In this document: positions 43,523 to 52,466 of the stretch, piece by piece
Position numbering within the stretch: position 1 is the first letter of the stretch
How the letters are laid out: each line of letters begins with the position of its first letter
Assembly (NCBI GenBank): GCA_023257195.1
Contig: JALRCU010000009.1
Span: forward strand, 1-64,000
DNA: 64,000 bases
Source: Holophagaceae bacterium
GTDB lineage: Bacteria > Acidobacteriota > Holophagae > Holophagales > Holophagaceae
Direction: 5' to 3'
Notes under the pieces: generated by a model
What the model was told of the DNA's origin: nothing
What the model saw: only the letters and a program-made list of their open reading frames with translations
Databases searched by the model: none
Translations under genes and position numbers: made by a program

Positions 43523-44094
43523 TGGAAAAGATTCATCAGGCTACTAAGCATTTAATATTGGGTTCTCTAGCTTGGGCCTTGTGTTTATGCTCAATTTTTA
43601 TAGTTATACCAAAACTACAAAATTCAATTATAAGAAAAACAGAAGCGCAAAAGGACTCTGTACTAGACTTTACCAATAAAAAGAATCAGCTCGACAATCT
43701 CATCAAATTATCAAATAAGATTCGCCAAGGCCAAGATTCCTTAGTCCGCATTCAAAGTCTCTTACCAAATATCCCGTCAAGTGAACTTCAGCTTTCCTTG
43801 AGTCGAGAGCTGCATAAATTATCAAAGGAAAATAATGTCAGGTTGCAAAGTGTCAAGTACGCCAGACCATCGAGGGAAGGACAAAAAAACATAGAACTTG
43901 AATCTATTGAATCTGAATTAGTCGCAACTGGAATATACAATGATCTTCGCGGGTTTATGTTTTCTTTAGAAAAAGCCGGGCTTCCTTATGCTGTCCGAGA
44001 GGCTCGTCTAGAAGAGTCTCCAGAGGGTTTGAAGCTCACCGTGAACCTGAGAGCTTTCAAAAAGCCTGACGTTTCATCGCGTGAGGGTTACTAA
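43522..44094 (+). CDS. pilO: PilO-like type IV pilus inner-membrane protein
   Basis: The 190-residue protein has one transmembrane helix (residues ~10-32) and a periplasmic coiled coil (RKTEAQKDSVLDFTNKKNQL) followed by a ferredoxin-like domain with IPSSELQLSLSRELHKLSKE and LRGFMFSLEKAG. This is the PilO layout; PilN and PilO form a heterodimer linking the cytoplasmic PilM to PilP. Both junctions are TAATG, giving strict translational coupling from pilN through pilP. Confidence 0.82.
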   Translation: MEKIHQATKHLILGSLAWALCLCSIFIVIPKLQNSIIRKTEAQKDSVLDFTNKKNQLDNLIKLSNKIRQGQDSLVRIQSLLPNIPSSELQLSLSRELHKLSKENNVRLQSVKYARPSREGQKNIELESIESELVATGIYNDLRGFMFSLEKAGLPYAVREARLEESPEGLKLTVNLRAFKKPDVSSREGY

Positions 44095-44720
44095 TGAATC
44101 TCTTTCGAATTTTATTGGAAAAAATAAACCTGACCATCTCGCTTTCAAGTATGAAGCAAGAGATCTTTACAAATCGAAGAGTCCAATTAGGTATGGCAGT
44201 TCTAGCAGTGTTATTGGGCCTACTAATGTGGCCGAATTCTGGTCAATCCAAAAAAATTCTTCCAGGCGCAGAGTTGATTTCTATGGCAGGTCTACGATCA
44301 CTCCCTGATCTTTCTGCATTAGACCAATCTTCTGAGATACCCCCAATACCCAAACTACTCAGAGATCCCTTTTTATTCGACGCTCCTAGACCCCCTGAAA
44401 TTATAAAGAAAACTAAGCCCCTACCTCCACCTCCTCCACCTACCGATGAAGAGATTGCCCAGAAGCAGTTAGAACAGGACCGGCAATTAGAGATGTCTGC
44501 AGCTCCCAATGAGTACAGATACATTGGGTTTCTGAGAAGCAGTAAGGCGGGGTTATCTGCAGCATTCATTAACGAAGAAGAACCTATCAATTTAAAAATA
44601 GGATCGATTATAAGAGGCCGATGGAAATTAATTGAAATAAAAGAAGATGCTGTACGATTTCAAAACCTTAAATATCCTGATTTATTCTTCGTGGCGCCAT
44701 CTAGCACGCTTGAAAATTAG
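44094..44720 (+). CDS. PilP-like periplasmic pilus assembly protein
   Basis: The 208-residue protein has an N-terminal membrane helix (residues ~32-48), then a proline-rich linker (KPLPPPPPPTDEE near 103-115) and a C-terminal beta domain (YRYIGFLRSSKAGLSAAF ... LKIGSIIRGRWKLIEIKEDAV) like the HR/PilP domain. PilP normally is a lipoprotein that contacts the secretin; here the anchor is a transmembrane helix, closer to GspC. The role is inferred from position before the secretin and from the domain pattern. Confidence 0.65.
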   Translation: MNLFRILLEKINLTISLSSMKQEIFTNRRVQLGMAVLAVLLGLLMWPNSGQSKKILPGAELISMAGLRSLPDLSALDQSSEIPPIPKLLRDPFLFDAPRPPEIIKKTKPLPPPPPPTDEEIAQKQLEQDRQLEMSAAPNEYRYIGFLRSSKAGLSAAFINEEEPINLKIGSIIRGRWKLIEIKEDAVRFQNLKYPDLFFVAPSSTLEN

Positions 44721-44767
44721 GTAGATTTATTCAAACCCCCTTTTCTGAGAGATACTAGAGAGTGACT

Positions 44768-47092
44768 ATGACAATCTCAAAACATACTAAGTCTTTCTTT
44801 ATTCTTATAATTTTTACTTTAGGGCAATTAGGTTGTGCTCTCCAAAAGGCTAACCAAGCCTTTGAAGAGGGCCGATATGAAGACTCTATTCAGGGGTATC
44901 GCACCATTGTCCAAAACGATCCTTCGAATGTGAAAGCTCGAATAGGTCTTCAGCGCTCTGCCCAACAAGCCGCTGAACAAGTATTAAGGGAAGCCCAAGA
45001 ACTGGAGCGAAAAGGGGCTAGTGATATAGCAATTCAGAACTTAGTCGCTAAGGCACTCACATTCAATTTTGATAATCAAATTGCTCAGGATTGGCTTCTG
45101 CGACTTCAACAAAAAATCGAAAGATCCAAAACTCAATCTACTCCCGAAGATGTTGACGATATTAAAGCTCGGGTTGAACAAGAAAATACTCTTCTTCTTA
45201 ATCCTAATTCATTGGAAGGTATTGATATTTCATTTACCCGTCGCACTTCTCTTAAAGAAATTTTAGGCACCCTGGGTAAGGCTGCCGGTATAAATGTGAT
45301 TCTTCACACAAGTTTTCAAGATAATTCCATCTCTATCGATCTAAAAGGCCTCTCATTCTATAAGGCCCTTGATACATTGATGCTACAAAATGAAATGTTT
45401 TATAAAGTTGTGGATGGGAACACCATTATGGTGTTCAAGGCTACTCCCCAAAATCGGGAGCAATTCGAGAATCAAATTATTAAAACCTACTTTTTATCAA
45501 ATGCAGAACCCAATGAGGTGCGTGCAACTTTAGTTACTCTAATTCCTCAACTCAGGGTATTCACCGATAAGCGTATGAATGCGATTATTATCAAAGCAAA
45601 ACCCTTAGAACTAGGAATAACTGATCGTGTAATTGGTCAGCTCGACAAAGCTCTGCCTGAGGTAATGGTGTATTTAGAACTTATGGAAGTTACCGAAAGC
45701 AGCCTTCAGAAAGTTGGGCTCCTTCCCGTACTTGGTGCGGGCGATGATTCAGGCACTTTTCGCATAGGAGCTACCACAGTCAACCAAAGCAGTGGTTTAA
45801 ATTCAGCATCAAGTACCCTTTCTATTTCGTCTGCCAATATTCGAACCCTATTTCCAAACTTGGCCCTTGATTTTCTCAAGAGCAACGGAGATGCGCGTTT
45901 AGTCGCCAGTCCTAACGTCAGAACTGTCAGTGGCGGAAAAGGCGAAGTCAACATCGGGGACAAAATCAGCACTACTCAGTCGGCACTCACGGGTGGACTT
46001 TTGGGAGCCAATCAAACAGGAACCCAGGGTTCTTCCAACGCCGCAGGTTTCGGAGGCTTAGGGCAAGTATCTTTTAGCTATGAAGACGTAGGGGTAAAGA
46101 TCGCTGTAGAACCTAGAGTTCATTACAACGGCGAAATAACTCTCAAAATAGAAGCTTCTGTGACAACTCTCAAGGCGGGCTCGACTCCCGGACGGCCTGA
46201 CCTAGGTCGAAGAGAAATCAAAACAACAGCTCGATTAAAAGATGGAGAAACAGCTATCTTTGGAGGACTTCTCAAGGATGAAGAGCAAAAGCAATTCCAG
46301 GGCATATGGGGAATATCAGAAATGCCCCTTATTGGTAGATTGATAGGCAATACTCGTAATCAGAAGGCCAAAACGGATGTGATTTTAACCATTAGGGCCG
46401 TTCAAGTGAGGAAACCTGTTCTCACGGAAACAGACTTTAAAGGCTTCAATCCTGAGAATGTAGAGGGAGACTCTAAGCCCTCAACACCCAAAGAGATTAA
46501 AAATAACCAAAAGGAAATACCCGCTACCCCCATTGAGTCTAATCCTGTTTCACCTGCAATAGAAAAAAAGGTCAATGCCCAGGAGATGCCTATCTCGATT
46601 CCACCGGAATCAATCAAAGAGACCTTGAGAATTGTCCCCAAAGCAGACTTAGCGACTGGAAAAGTAATAGCTGTTCCCGTAAAGACCAAACCTACGGACT
46701 CTGATTTGATTATTTTTATGTCCCCGCCCGTCTCGCAAGCAATCAAGGGAGATAACCTCACTGTTGAATTCAATATAAGTGGGGGAGCTGGTATTACCTC
46801 GGGTCAACTAGATCTGTCTATCCCACCGGGACTAAAGATTCTAAGTGTCAAGCAAGGGGATTTTCTTCTTAACGATTCAGGGACTCTGGATTATACCGAT
46901 GACAGTTCGGGTATCTGCCGTATTAGCTTCAAGCGAAATGGACAAGGGGAAGACAGTGGTAATTTGCTCTCCCTCGCTTTAACTGCCGTCCAATCAGGTA
47001 ATGCGCCCATAGTTATTCAAAGGGCAGGTATCTTCATTGGAGCCAACCCCATATCGGCACGTTGGGTGAATTCGCTTTTCAATATTCAGTAA
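44768..47092 (+). CDS. Secretin (PilQ/GspD-like) with TPR-like N-terminus and C-terminal cohesin-like domain
   Basis: Secretins form the outer-membrane gate for pili or secreted proteins. Order: a hydrophobic N-terminus ending LGQLGC (atypical lipobox), TPR-like repeats at ~30-75 (ANQAFEEGRYEDSIQGY), an STN/N0 domain at ~158-225, a linker, the secretin beta-barrel at ~300-545 (VMVYLELMEV to TDVILTIRAV), and a cohesin-like beta-sandwich at ~650-774. That last domain is unusual in PilQ but known in Acidobacteriota and some Desulfuromonadota. I choose ATG 44768 because AGAGAG lies upstream; a GTG at 44762 is possible. Gene order favours PilQ of a type IV pilus; a type II-like system is not excluded. 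Confidence 0.88.
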   Translation: MTISKHTKSFFILIIFTLGQLGCALQKANQAFEEGRYEDSIQGYRTIVQNDPSNVKARIGLQRSAQQAAEQVLREAQELERKGASDIAIQNLVAKALTFNFDNQIAQDWLLRLQQKIERSKTQSTPEDVDDIKARVEQENTLLLNPNSLEGIDISFTRRTSLKEILGTLGKAAGINVILHTSFQDNSISIDLKGLSFYKALDTLMLQNEMFYKVVDGNTIMVFKATPQNREQFENQIIKTYFLSNAEPNEVRATLVTLIPQLRVFTDKRMNAIIIKAKPLELGITDRVIGQLDKALPEVMVYLELMEVTESSLQKVGLLPVLGAGDDSGTFRIGATTVNQSSGLNSASSTLSISSANIRTLFPNLALDFLKSNGDARLVASPNVRTVSGGKGEVNIGDKISTTQSALTGGLLGANQTGTQGSSNAAGFGGLGQVSFSYEDVGVKIAVEPRVHYNGEITLKIEASVTTLKAGSTPGRPDLGRREIKTTARLKDGETAIFGGLLKDEEQKQFQGIWGISEMPLIGRLIGNTRNQKAKTDVILTIRAVQVRKPVLTETDFKGFNPENVEGDSKPSTPKEIKNNQKEIPATPIESNPVSPAIEKKVNAQEMPISIPPESIKETLRIVPKADLATGKVIAVPVKTKPTDSDLIIFMSPPVSQAIKGDNLTVEFNISGGAGITSGQLDLSIPPGLKILSVKQGDFLLNDSGTLDYTDDSSGICRISFKRNGQGEDSGNLLSLALTAVQSGNAPIVIQRAGIFIGANPISARWVNSLFNIQ

Positions 47093-47094
47093 TC

Positions 47095-47559
47095 ATGAAA
47101 ATCACAAACGCTAAGGGATTCACCCTTCTAGAATTGGTCATTACCGCCACTGTTTTACTCATCCTAGCCTCAGCGTCAGTTCCTTTGGTTAAAAATGGTA
47201 TTAGGCGAGATAAGGAGATTCAACTATCAAGGAATCTGAGAGAAATAAGGCTTGCAATAGATGAATACCGAAAGGCTGCAGAATTTCAAAAAATCAAGGC
47301 CCCTCCTTCCGAGAACAATTTATGCCCATCCACTCTTGAAGAACTTACTGATGGCGTTGCTGCAACTGGAAGTACATCCAAAAAAATTAAATTTCTCAGG
47401 CGTATCCCTACAGATCCTTTCACGGGTAAAGCAGAATGGGGATTAAGAAGTACCTCCGATGACCCCAAATCTCGGAGTTGGGGAGGCGGGCATATTTATG
47501 ATGTTTACTCGCTAGCATCAGGTACTGGATTGAACGGCATACCATATGGTGACTGGTAA
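47095..47559 (+). CDS. Type II/IV pseudopilin (GspG/PilE-like)
   Basis: The 154-residue protein begins with a prepilin leader: MKITNAKG|FTLLELVITA, with the cleavage site before Phe and a Glu five residues on. A hydrophobic stretch follows (VLLILASASVPLVKNG), then a soluble domain with SKKIKFLRRIPTDPFTG, which matches the PxDPFT region of GspG/TadG-like pseudopilins. A two-residue gap follows the secretin stop, so the genes are co-transcribed. No pilus ATPase or prepilin peptidase is in the window, so whether the machine makes pili or secretes protein is open. Confidence 0.88.
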   Translation: MKITNAKGFTLLELVITATVLLILASASVPLVKNGIRRDKEIQLSRNLREIRLAIDEYRKAAEFQKIKAPPSENNLCPSTLEELTDGVAATGSTSKKIKFLRRIPTDPFTGKAEWGLRSTSDDPKSRSWGGGHIYDVYSLASGTGLNGIPYGDW

Positions 47560-47651
47560 GGACTTTTTATCGTTGTCGAATTGGCCTAGTGACGGTAGTC
47601 TAAGTATTCGTCCTCAGTAGGCTCTAGGGTCTACCGACCTTCATCTTTGAA

Positions 47652-47738
47652 GCGGATATGGCGGAATTGGTAGACGCGCTAGATTCAGGTTCTAGTGCCC
47701 GCAAGGGCATGGGGGTTCGAGTCCCTCTATCCGCACCA
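47652..47738 (+). tRNA. tRNA-Leu (anticodon CAG)
   Basis: The sequence folds as a class II tRNA of 87 nt: acceptor GCGGATA/TATCCGC, anticodon stem CTAGA/TCTAG with loop TTCAGGT (anticodon CAG, reading CUG), a variable arm TGCCCGCAAGGGCAT, T loop GTTCGAGTC, and encoded CCA. It lies between the pseudopilin and rpsO. Confidence 0.96.
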
Positions 47739-47781
47739 AGGATAGAGCCAATTCCAATTCGTTTGATTTAAACTAACTTGT

Positions 47782-47799
47782 GTCCAACATCATTTGGAC
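47782..47799 (+). other. Hairpin in the rpsO leader, 5' part
   Basis: GTCCAA (47782-47787) pairs with TTGGAC (47794-47799) around loop CATCAT. No T-run follows. It lies upstream of the SD-sequestering hairpin at 47821-47868 and may be part of the same structured leader. Confidence 0.4.
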
Positions 47800-47820
47800 T
47801 TTGACCCTTGAAGCGGCATC

Positions 47821-47868
47821 GGGACTGCTCCTTGTGGTGACGGGTATCATCCCCGCTCTAGGAGCCCC
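47821..47868 (+). promoter_or_regulatory. rpsO leader hairpin pairing with the ribosome-binding site
   Basis: GCTCCT (47827-47832) pairs with AGGAGC (47860-47865), which contains the rpsO Shine-Dalgarno AGGAG. The stem can extend across a 3-nt bulge: GGG (47821-47823) with CCC (47866-47868). Inside, CGGG (47841-47844) pairs with CCCG (47852-47855). This hides the rpsO start site. S15 is known to repress its own translation by binding leader RNA in many bacteria, with different leader shapes, so this is a likely S15-responsive leader. Confidence 0.6.
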
Positions 47869-47869
47869 T

Positions 47870-48139
47870 ATGGCCCTTACTAATGAACAAAAACAAAAAG
47901 TCATCCAAGACTTTAAAACTCACGATAGCGATACTGGATCTCCTGAAGTCCAAGTTGCTATTCTCACTGAGCAGTTGAATTTACTCAATGAACACTTTAA
48001 GGTTCACGTCAAAGATCACCACTCTCGAAGAGGGCTCATGATCCTTGTGAGTCAGCGACGACGACTACTCGAATATCTCAAGAAAAAAGATAAATCTCGA
48101 TATGAAAAATTAATAGATCGACTAAATTTAAGACACTAA
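47870..48139 (+). CDS. rpsO: 30S ribosomal protein S15
   Basis: S15 binds the three-way junction of 16S rRNA and supports assembly of the platform. The 89-residue protein, the normal length, begins [16 protein letters not shown] and has [20 protein letters not shown] and [21 protein letters not shown] choose the ATG at 47870 because it gives the exact S15 start and AGGAG lies 6 nt upstream; a frame from 47780 would add 30 unrelated residues coded by the leader. The usual neighbour pnp is absent; a NUDIX gene follows. Confidence 0.98.
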   Translation: MALTNEQKQKVIQDFKTHDSDTGSPEVQVAILTEQLNLLNEHFKVHVKDHHSRRGLMILVSQRRRLLEYLKKKDKSRYEKLIDRLNLRH

Positions 48140-48178
48140 TTCTTTTTCAATTAATTTATTTAAGGTAAACTCTGTGCG

Positions 48179-48808
48179 ATGTTGATACCACTCCCCATCC
48201 CAGAGAATCCCAATCCCTACCGATTAATTGCAACTTCTGAAATCTATACTTCTCCCTGGATAACAGTGAGAGAAGATACCTTTTGTCATCGCCAAGGAGC
48301 CCAGGGTATCTATTCGGTAGTTGCGATCAAACATCAGGCATGTGGGGTAGTAGCAATAGATGGTGAGAATCGCTTAGTCCTTGTCGGGCAGTGGCGATAT
48401 CCCCTCGGAGAATATTCTTGGGAGATTCCTGAAGGCGGAGGAAGCCCGACAGAAAGTCCTCTTGAGTGTATGAAACGCGAACTTGCAGAGGAATGTCAGT
48501 TACAGGCGACATCCTGGAAACCTCTTAGCTACTTTCGACCTAGTAACTCCAAGACCGACGAAGAAGCTTTTATTTTTCTAGCCGAGGGCTTAAGTCCTTG
48601 CTATGGCCGATCTGAAAACGACGAGGAACTAATGGTTCGAAGAGAGCCTTTTGATGAATGCCTCGAACGGATTTCCTCGGGCGAATTGACCGATGGCCTT
48701 ACAGTGACGGGAATCTCCGTTGCGCAAGCATATAAAAAAGGCATACTCCCTCCCCTGTCAAATGAAGTTCAAGACCGTTTCTATAAAAAAAGGGTTGATT
48801 CAGCATGA
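48179..48808 (+). CDS. NUDIX hydrolase (ADP-ribose pyrophosphatase-like)
   Basis: The 209-residue protein has a NUDIX box at residues ~88-110: EGGGSPTESPLECMKRELAEE, which satisfies G-x5-E-x7-REL-x-EE, though the usual last glycine is Q. Preceding LVGQWRYPLGEYSWEIPEGG matches the ADP-sugar pyrophosphatase subgroup, which removes ADP-ribose and similar metabolites. The substrate is not proven. Its stop overlaps the tsaC start by 4 nt, suggesting co-translation with tsaC. Confidence 0.88.
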   Translation: MLIPLPIPENPNPYRLIATSEIYTSPWITVREDTFCHRQGAQGIYSVVAIKHQACGVVAIDGENRLVLVGQWRYPLGEYSWEIPEGGGSPTESPLECMKRELAEECQLQATSWKPLSYFRPSNSKTDEEAFIFLAEGLSPCYGRSENDEELMVRREPFDECLERISSGELTDGLTVTGISVAQAYKKGILPPLSNEVQDRFYKKRVDSA

Positions 48809-49410
48809 TTATTGTTCTTGAATCAATCAACGATAGATCCCTTGCTGATACAGCCAACTTATTAAAAAAGGGGGGCGTGATCGCTTACCCAACCGATACG
48901 ATCTATGGAATGGGATGTCTAGTTTCAAATACTCAAGCGATAGAGAAAATTTTTAAGATCAAGGCTCGTGATGAGGCTAAACCCATGAGTCTACTTTGTT
49001 CGAGTCTAGAGATGTTGTCTCAATATTGTCAGCCCCTCACGCCTTCAAACAAAAATCTATTAAGGCGGCTCCTACCTGGTCCCTATACCTTCATACTTTC
49101 AGCGAATGACAATGTACCTCCTTCATTGGTAGGGCAACCGAGAAAAACCGTCGGATTGAGGATACCTCGTCATAATTTTTGTTTATCGATCACAAAATAT
49201 CTTAATGAGGCCATTGTCACAACCTCAGTCAATCGATCAGGGGAAAGCCCCCTCAATGACCCCGCTGCGATTGAGGCATCTTTTGGCCCCATGTTAGAGG
49301 CCATTATTACTCACGAGCCTCCACAGGGTGAATCTAGCACCATTCTCGATATCACCGGTAAGGAGCCCCTATTAGTCCGGGCTGGGGCTGGAATTTGGCC
49401 TTTGTCTTAG
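48805..49410 (+). CDS. L-threonylcarbamoyladenylate synthase (TsaC/Sua5 family)
   Basis: TsaC/Sua5 makes threonylcarbamoyl-AMP for the t6A37 modification of ANN-decoding tRNAs. The 201-residue protein is a single YrdC domain: GGVIAYPTDTIYGMGC near residue 22, IFKIKARDEAKPMSLL with the KxR motif, LLPGPYTFIL near 89, TVGLRIPRH near 114 and TTSVNRSGE near 135. It lacks the Sua5 C-terminal domain, so it is TsaC-like. The gene ends ~45 nt before the SAH riboswitch. Confidence 0.93.
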   Translation: MIIVLESINDRSLADTANLLKKGGVIAYPTDTIYGMGCLVSNTQAIEKIFKIKARDEAKPMSLLCSSLEMLSQYCQPLTPSNKNLLRRLLPGPYTFILSANDNVPPSLVGQPRKTVGLRIPRHNFCLSITKYLNEAIVTTSVNRSGESPLNDPAAIEASFGPMLEAIITHEPPQGESSTILDITGKEPLLVRAGAGIWPLS

Positions 49411-49420
49411 TTTTTGTATA

Positions 49421-49447
49421 TTCGACGCCATGTAAGTTTGTTATATT
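49421..49447 (+). promoter_or_regulatory. Predicted promoter for the ahcY transcript
   Basis: TATATT (49442-49447) is a good -10 and would start transcription close to 49454, the first base before the riboswitch stem. The best -35 is TTCGAC (49421-49426) with a short 15-bp spacer, so the pair is only moderately convincing. Confidence 0.4.
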
Positions 49448-49454
49448 TAAGGTT

Positions 49455-49536
49455 GTTCGAGGAGCGTTGCGCGACTAAGTTTCTTATAAGTAGTCCCAGG
49501 CTCGAACCTCCACTTCGGATTTCATAACGACGCTCA
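49455..49536 (+). ncRNA. S-adenosylhomocysteine (SAH) riboswitch
   Basis: The ahcY leader carries the conserved SAH aptamer: CGAGGAGCGTTGC, a variable arm, CCCAGGCTCG, and then GACGCTCA. The outer stem GTTCGAG (49455-49461) pairs with CTCGAAC (49500-49506), and GAGCG near 49460-49465 pairs with CGCTC near 49531-49535. This is the known ahcY-motif riboswitch, an ON switch that raises ahcY expression when SAH accumulates. The ahcY start is at 49606, ~70 nt downstream, with AGGAG before it. Confidence 0.93.
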
Positions 49537-49605
49537 TCTGTTACCAAACGGTATCGGGTGAGTTAAGTAGGTATCTCATCAGGTCGATCGATTTAGGAGT
49601 GTTAT

Positions 49606-51015
49606 ATGGCTGTTATCAACAAACAAGATTACGAGATTTCTAATATCAATCTAGCCCCCTGGGGCAGAAAAGAAATTCTCATTGCGCAGGAAGAAATGCC
49701 TGCATTAATGAGTATCCGTCATGAATACTTAAATTCTAAGCCATTGGCAGGTGCTCGAATTGCTGGCTCACTGCATATGACTATCCAAACAGCTGTCCTG
49801 ATAGAGACCCTGAAAGCTCTCGGGGCTAGCGTTCGATGGGCTTCATGTAACATCTACTCAACTCAAGATCACGCTGCAGCAGCAATCGCAGAAGCAGGGA
49901 TACCGGTCTTTGCGATTAAAGGCGAGAGTCTTGAAGAGTATTGGGAATTTACTCATCGCATCTTTGACTTTGAAGATCAAGAGGCCAATATGATTTTGGA
50001 CGACGGCGGCGATGCTACCCTCCTTCTTCATTTAGGCAGCAAAGCAGAATCAGACCTTTCAGTTTTATCAACTCCTAAGAGCGAGGAGGAAACAATACTT
50101 TTTGCATCAATCAAAAACAAGCTTAAAACCTCACCAAACTGGTACAGCACTAAGTTAGCGTCCATCAAAGGCGTGACCGAAGAAACAACGACCGGTGTTC
50201 ATCGACTTTATGACATGTTTAAATCAGGAGATTTGAAAATACCCGCTATTAACGTCAATGATTCCGTCACAAAAAGTAAGTTCGATAATTTATATGGATG
50301 CCGCGAGTCCCTCGTAGATGCAATAAAACGGGCTACAGATGTGATGATTGCCGGTAAGGTTGCCGTAGTATGTGGATACGGAGATGTCGGTAAAGGTTCA
50401 GCTCAAGCACTTCGTGCCCTCTCTGCCCAAGTTTGGGTCACAGAAATAGATCCAATTTGTGCCCTTCAAGCAGCAATGGAGGGGTACCGTGTCGTCACGA
50501 TGGATGAAGCCGCTTCTTTGGGTGATATTTTTGTCACGGCCACGGGCAATTACCACGTAATTTCCCATGAACATATGTCCAAAATGAAAAATGATGCCAT
50601 TGTTTGTAACATTGGCCATTTCGACAATGAGATTGATGTAGCATCCATAGAAAAATACGAGTGGGAGGAAATCAAACCTCAGGTCGATCATGTTATTTTT
50701 CCCAACGGTAAAAGGATCATTCTTCTCGCTAGAGGTCGTTTAGTGAATCTAGGCTGCGGGACGGGGCATCCCAGTTACGTGATGAGTAGTTCTTTCGCAA
50801 ATCAAGTATTAGCTCAGATCGAGTTATGGACAGAACGAGATACCCAAAAATACCCTGTGGGTGTCTACACACTTCCTAAGACTCTTGACGAAAAGGTGGC
50901 GCGCCTTCAGCTTTCCAAATTGAATGCTCAATTGACTCAATTAACCGAAGAGCAAGCTAAATATATTGGTGTAAAAAACCAAGGCCCGTTCAAGTCTAAT
51001 TCATATCGCTACTAA
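49606..51015 (+). CDS. ahcY: Adenosylhomocysteinase
   Basis: SAH hydrolase splits S-adenosylhomocysteine into homocysteine and adenosine, removing an inhibitor of methyltransferases. The 469-residue protein shows [14 protein letters not shown] near residue 56, [12 protein letters not shown] near 82, the NAD-binding [15 protein letters not shown] near 257, and [11 protein letters not shown] near 333. It carries the ~40-residue insertion ([19 protein letters not shown] region, residues ~145-185) found in many bacterial enzymes. It is controlled by the SAH riboswitch directly upstream. It ends one base before the convergent sdaA stop. Confidence 0.97.
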   Translation: MAVINKQDYEISNINLAPWGRKEILIAQEEMPALMSIRHEYLNSKPLAGARIAGSLHMTIQTAVLIETLKALGASVRWASCNIYSTQDHAAAAIAEAGIPVFAIKGESLEEYWEFTHRIFDFEDQEANMILDDGGDATLLLHLGSKAESDLSVLSTPKSEEETILFASIKNKLKTSPNWYSTKLASIKGVTEETTTGVHRLYDMFKSGDLKIPAINVNDSVTKSKFDNLYGCRESLVDAIKRATDVMIAGKVAVVCGYGDVGKGSAQALRALSAQVWVTEIDPICALQAAMEGYRVVTMDEAASLGDIFVTATGNYHVISHEHMSKMKNDAIVCNIGHFDNEIDVASIEKYEWEEIKPQVDHVIFPNGKRIILLARGRLVNLGCGTGHPSYVMSSSFANQVLAQIELWTERDTQKYPVGVYTLPKTLDEKVARLQLSKLNAQLTQLTEEQAKYIGVKNQGPFKSNSYRY

Positions 51016-51016
51016 A

Positions 51017-52426
51017 CTAGCACTCTGGTAAATTGACCGAAACCCCTTCAGGAATGCCAACCACCTGAAGGGCGAGGCCTCCTCGCGAAGTTTCCTTATA
51101 TTTTGTTTTCATATCAGCACCGGTTAACCGCATGGTTTCAATCACGTTGTCGAGGCTGACGAAATGATTGCCATCCCCATGGAGCGCAAGTCGCGCCGCT
51201 TGAATTGCTTTGACGGAGGCCATGGCATTTCGTTCAATACAAGGAATCTGAACCAAGCCTCCAATGGGATCGCAGGTTAAACCCAAATGATGTTCCATGG
51301 CAATCTCAGCGGCATTTTCAACTTGCTTTGGCGTACCACCTAAAACTTCAGCCAAGGCTCCGGCCGCCATTGAACAAGCCGATCCTACTTCTCCTTGACA
51401 CCCAACTTCAGCTCCGCTGATGCTTGCATTCTTTTTATATAAAGTCCCAATAGCTCCCGCAGTGAGTAAGAACTTGATGACGCCTTCGTCTGAGGATCCT
51501 TGCGTAAAGTTTCTATAAAAGTGGAGAACAGAAGGAATGATGCCTGCCGCTCCATTAGTAGGTGCCGTTACTACTTTTCCTCCAGCTGCATTCTCTTCAT
51601 TAACAGCTAACGCATATAAACTAACCCAATCCATTAGAGCTAAGGGGTCTTTAAGATTTTCTGGGCGTTCACTCAGGGTCTTGAAAAGCGCGGGAGCTCG
51701 CCGAAGAACCCGAAGGCCCCCCGGCAACATTCCCGAAGACTGGCAACCTCTTCTCACGCAAGATTCCATTGCCCTCCAAATTGATATCAGTTTCAATTTG
51801 GTTTCAGATTCACTTCTCCATGCTGCTTCGTTGGCCAACATAACGTCACTAATCGAGAGATTATGCTCTGCGCAATGGGCAAGGAGCTGTTTTGCTGTGT
51901 TAAAAGGGTATTTAAGATTCAATTCCTCCGCCCTGAGGGGATCGGCGCCTGGTGGTGCCTCGGGATCAACCACAAAACCACCTCCAACGGAGTAATAGGT
52001 GCCTTCATTTAGCACCTCTTGGTTATTGGCAAAGGAAACGAATCGCATTCCATTGGGATGGTAAGGGAGTGCTTTGTATTCAAATTCAATCATCTCCGAT
52101 TCCCGCCAATGAATTGAATGTTGGCCCAAAAGAGACAGGCTCTGATTATTTTCAATAGTCTTTAGTAGGGCTTCAATATTATCGACATCCACATCCTCTG
52201 GTGTGTAACCCATGAGACCCAAAGATAATGCCTTGGGGGTACCGTGTCCCTTCCCGGTTGCTCCAAGGGACCCGTATAAAACGATTTTAATTTTATAGAT
52301 TTTTTCAAGGATTCCCAACTCTCTTACCTTCAATGCATAAAGTCTTGCAGCAATCATGGGGCCAACAGTGTGCGAACTGCTTGGACCAATGCCAATTTTA
52401 AATAAATCTAACGTTGAAATAGCCAT
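51017..52426 (-). CDS. sdaA: L-serine dehydratase (iron-sulfur, single chain)
   Basis: This enzyme deaminates L-serine to pyruvate with a [4Fe-4S] cluster. The 469-residue protein has the beta domain (GIGPSSSHTVGPMIAAR near residue 12) followed by the alpha domain with TNGAAGIIPSVL near 289, VGCQGEVGSACSMAAGAL near 345, LTCDPIGGLVQIPCIERN near 383: three cluster cysteines in the expected places. It is the last gene of the minus-strand group, 40 nt after the DUF309 gene. Confidence 0.96.
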   Translation of the reverse strand: MAISTLDLFKIGIGPSSSHTVGPMIAARLYALKVRELGILEKIYKIKIVLYGSLGATGKGHGTPKALSLGLMGYTPEDVDVDNIEALLKTIENNQSLSLLGQHSIHWRESEMIEFEYKALPYHPNGMRFVSFANNQEVLNEGTYYSVGGGFVVDPEAPPGADPLRAEELNLKYPFNTAKQLLAHCAEHNLSISDVMLANEAAWRSESETKLKLISIWRAMESCVRRGCQSSGMLPGGLRVLRRAPALFKTLSERPENLKDPLALMDWVSLYALAVNEENAAGGKVVTAPTNGAAGIIPSVLHFYRNFTQGSSDEGVIKFLLTAGAIGTLYKKNASISGAEVGCQGEVGSACSMAAGALAEVLGGTPKQVENAAEIAMEHHLGLTCDPIGGLVQIPCIERNAMASVKAIQAARLALHGDGNHFVSLDNVIETMRLTGADMKTKYKETSRGGLALQVVGIPEGVSVNLPEC

Positions 52427-52466
52427 GACGTATCCTGCTTCAATCCTATCGCGATCTAGGCTGAGC

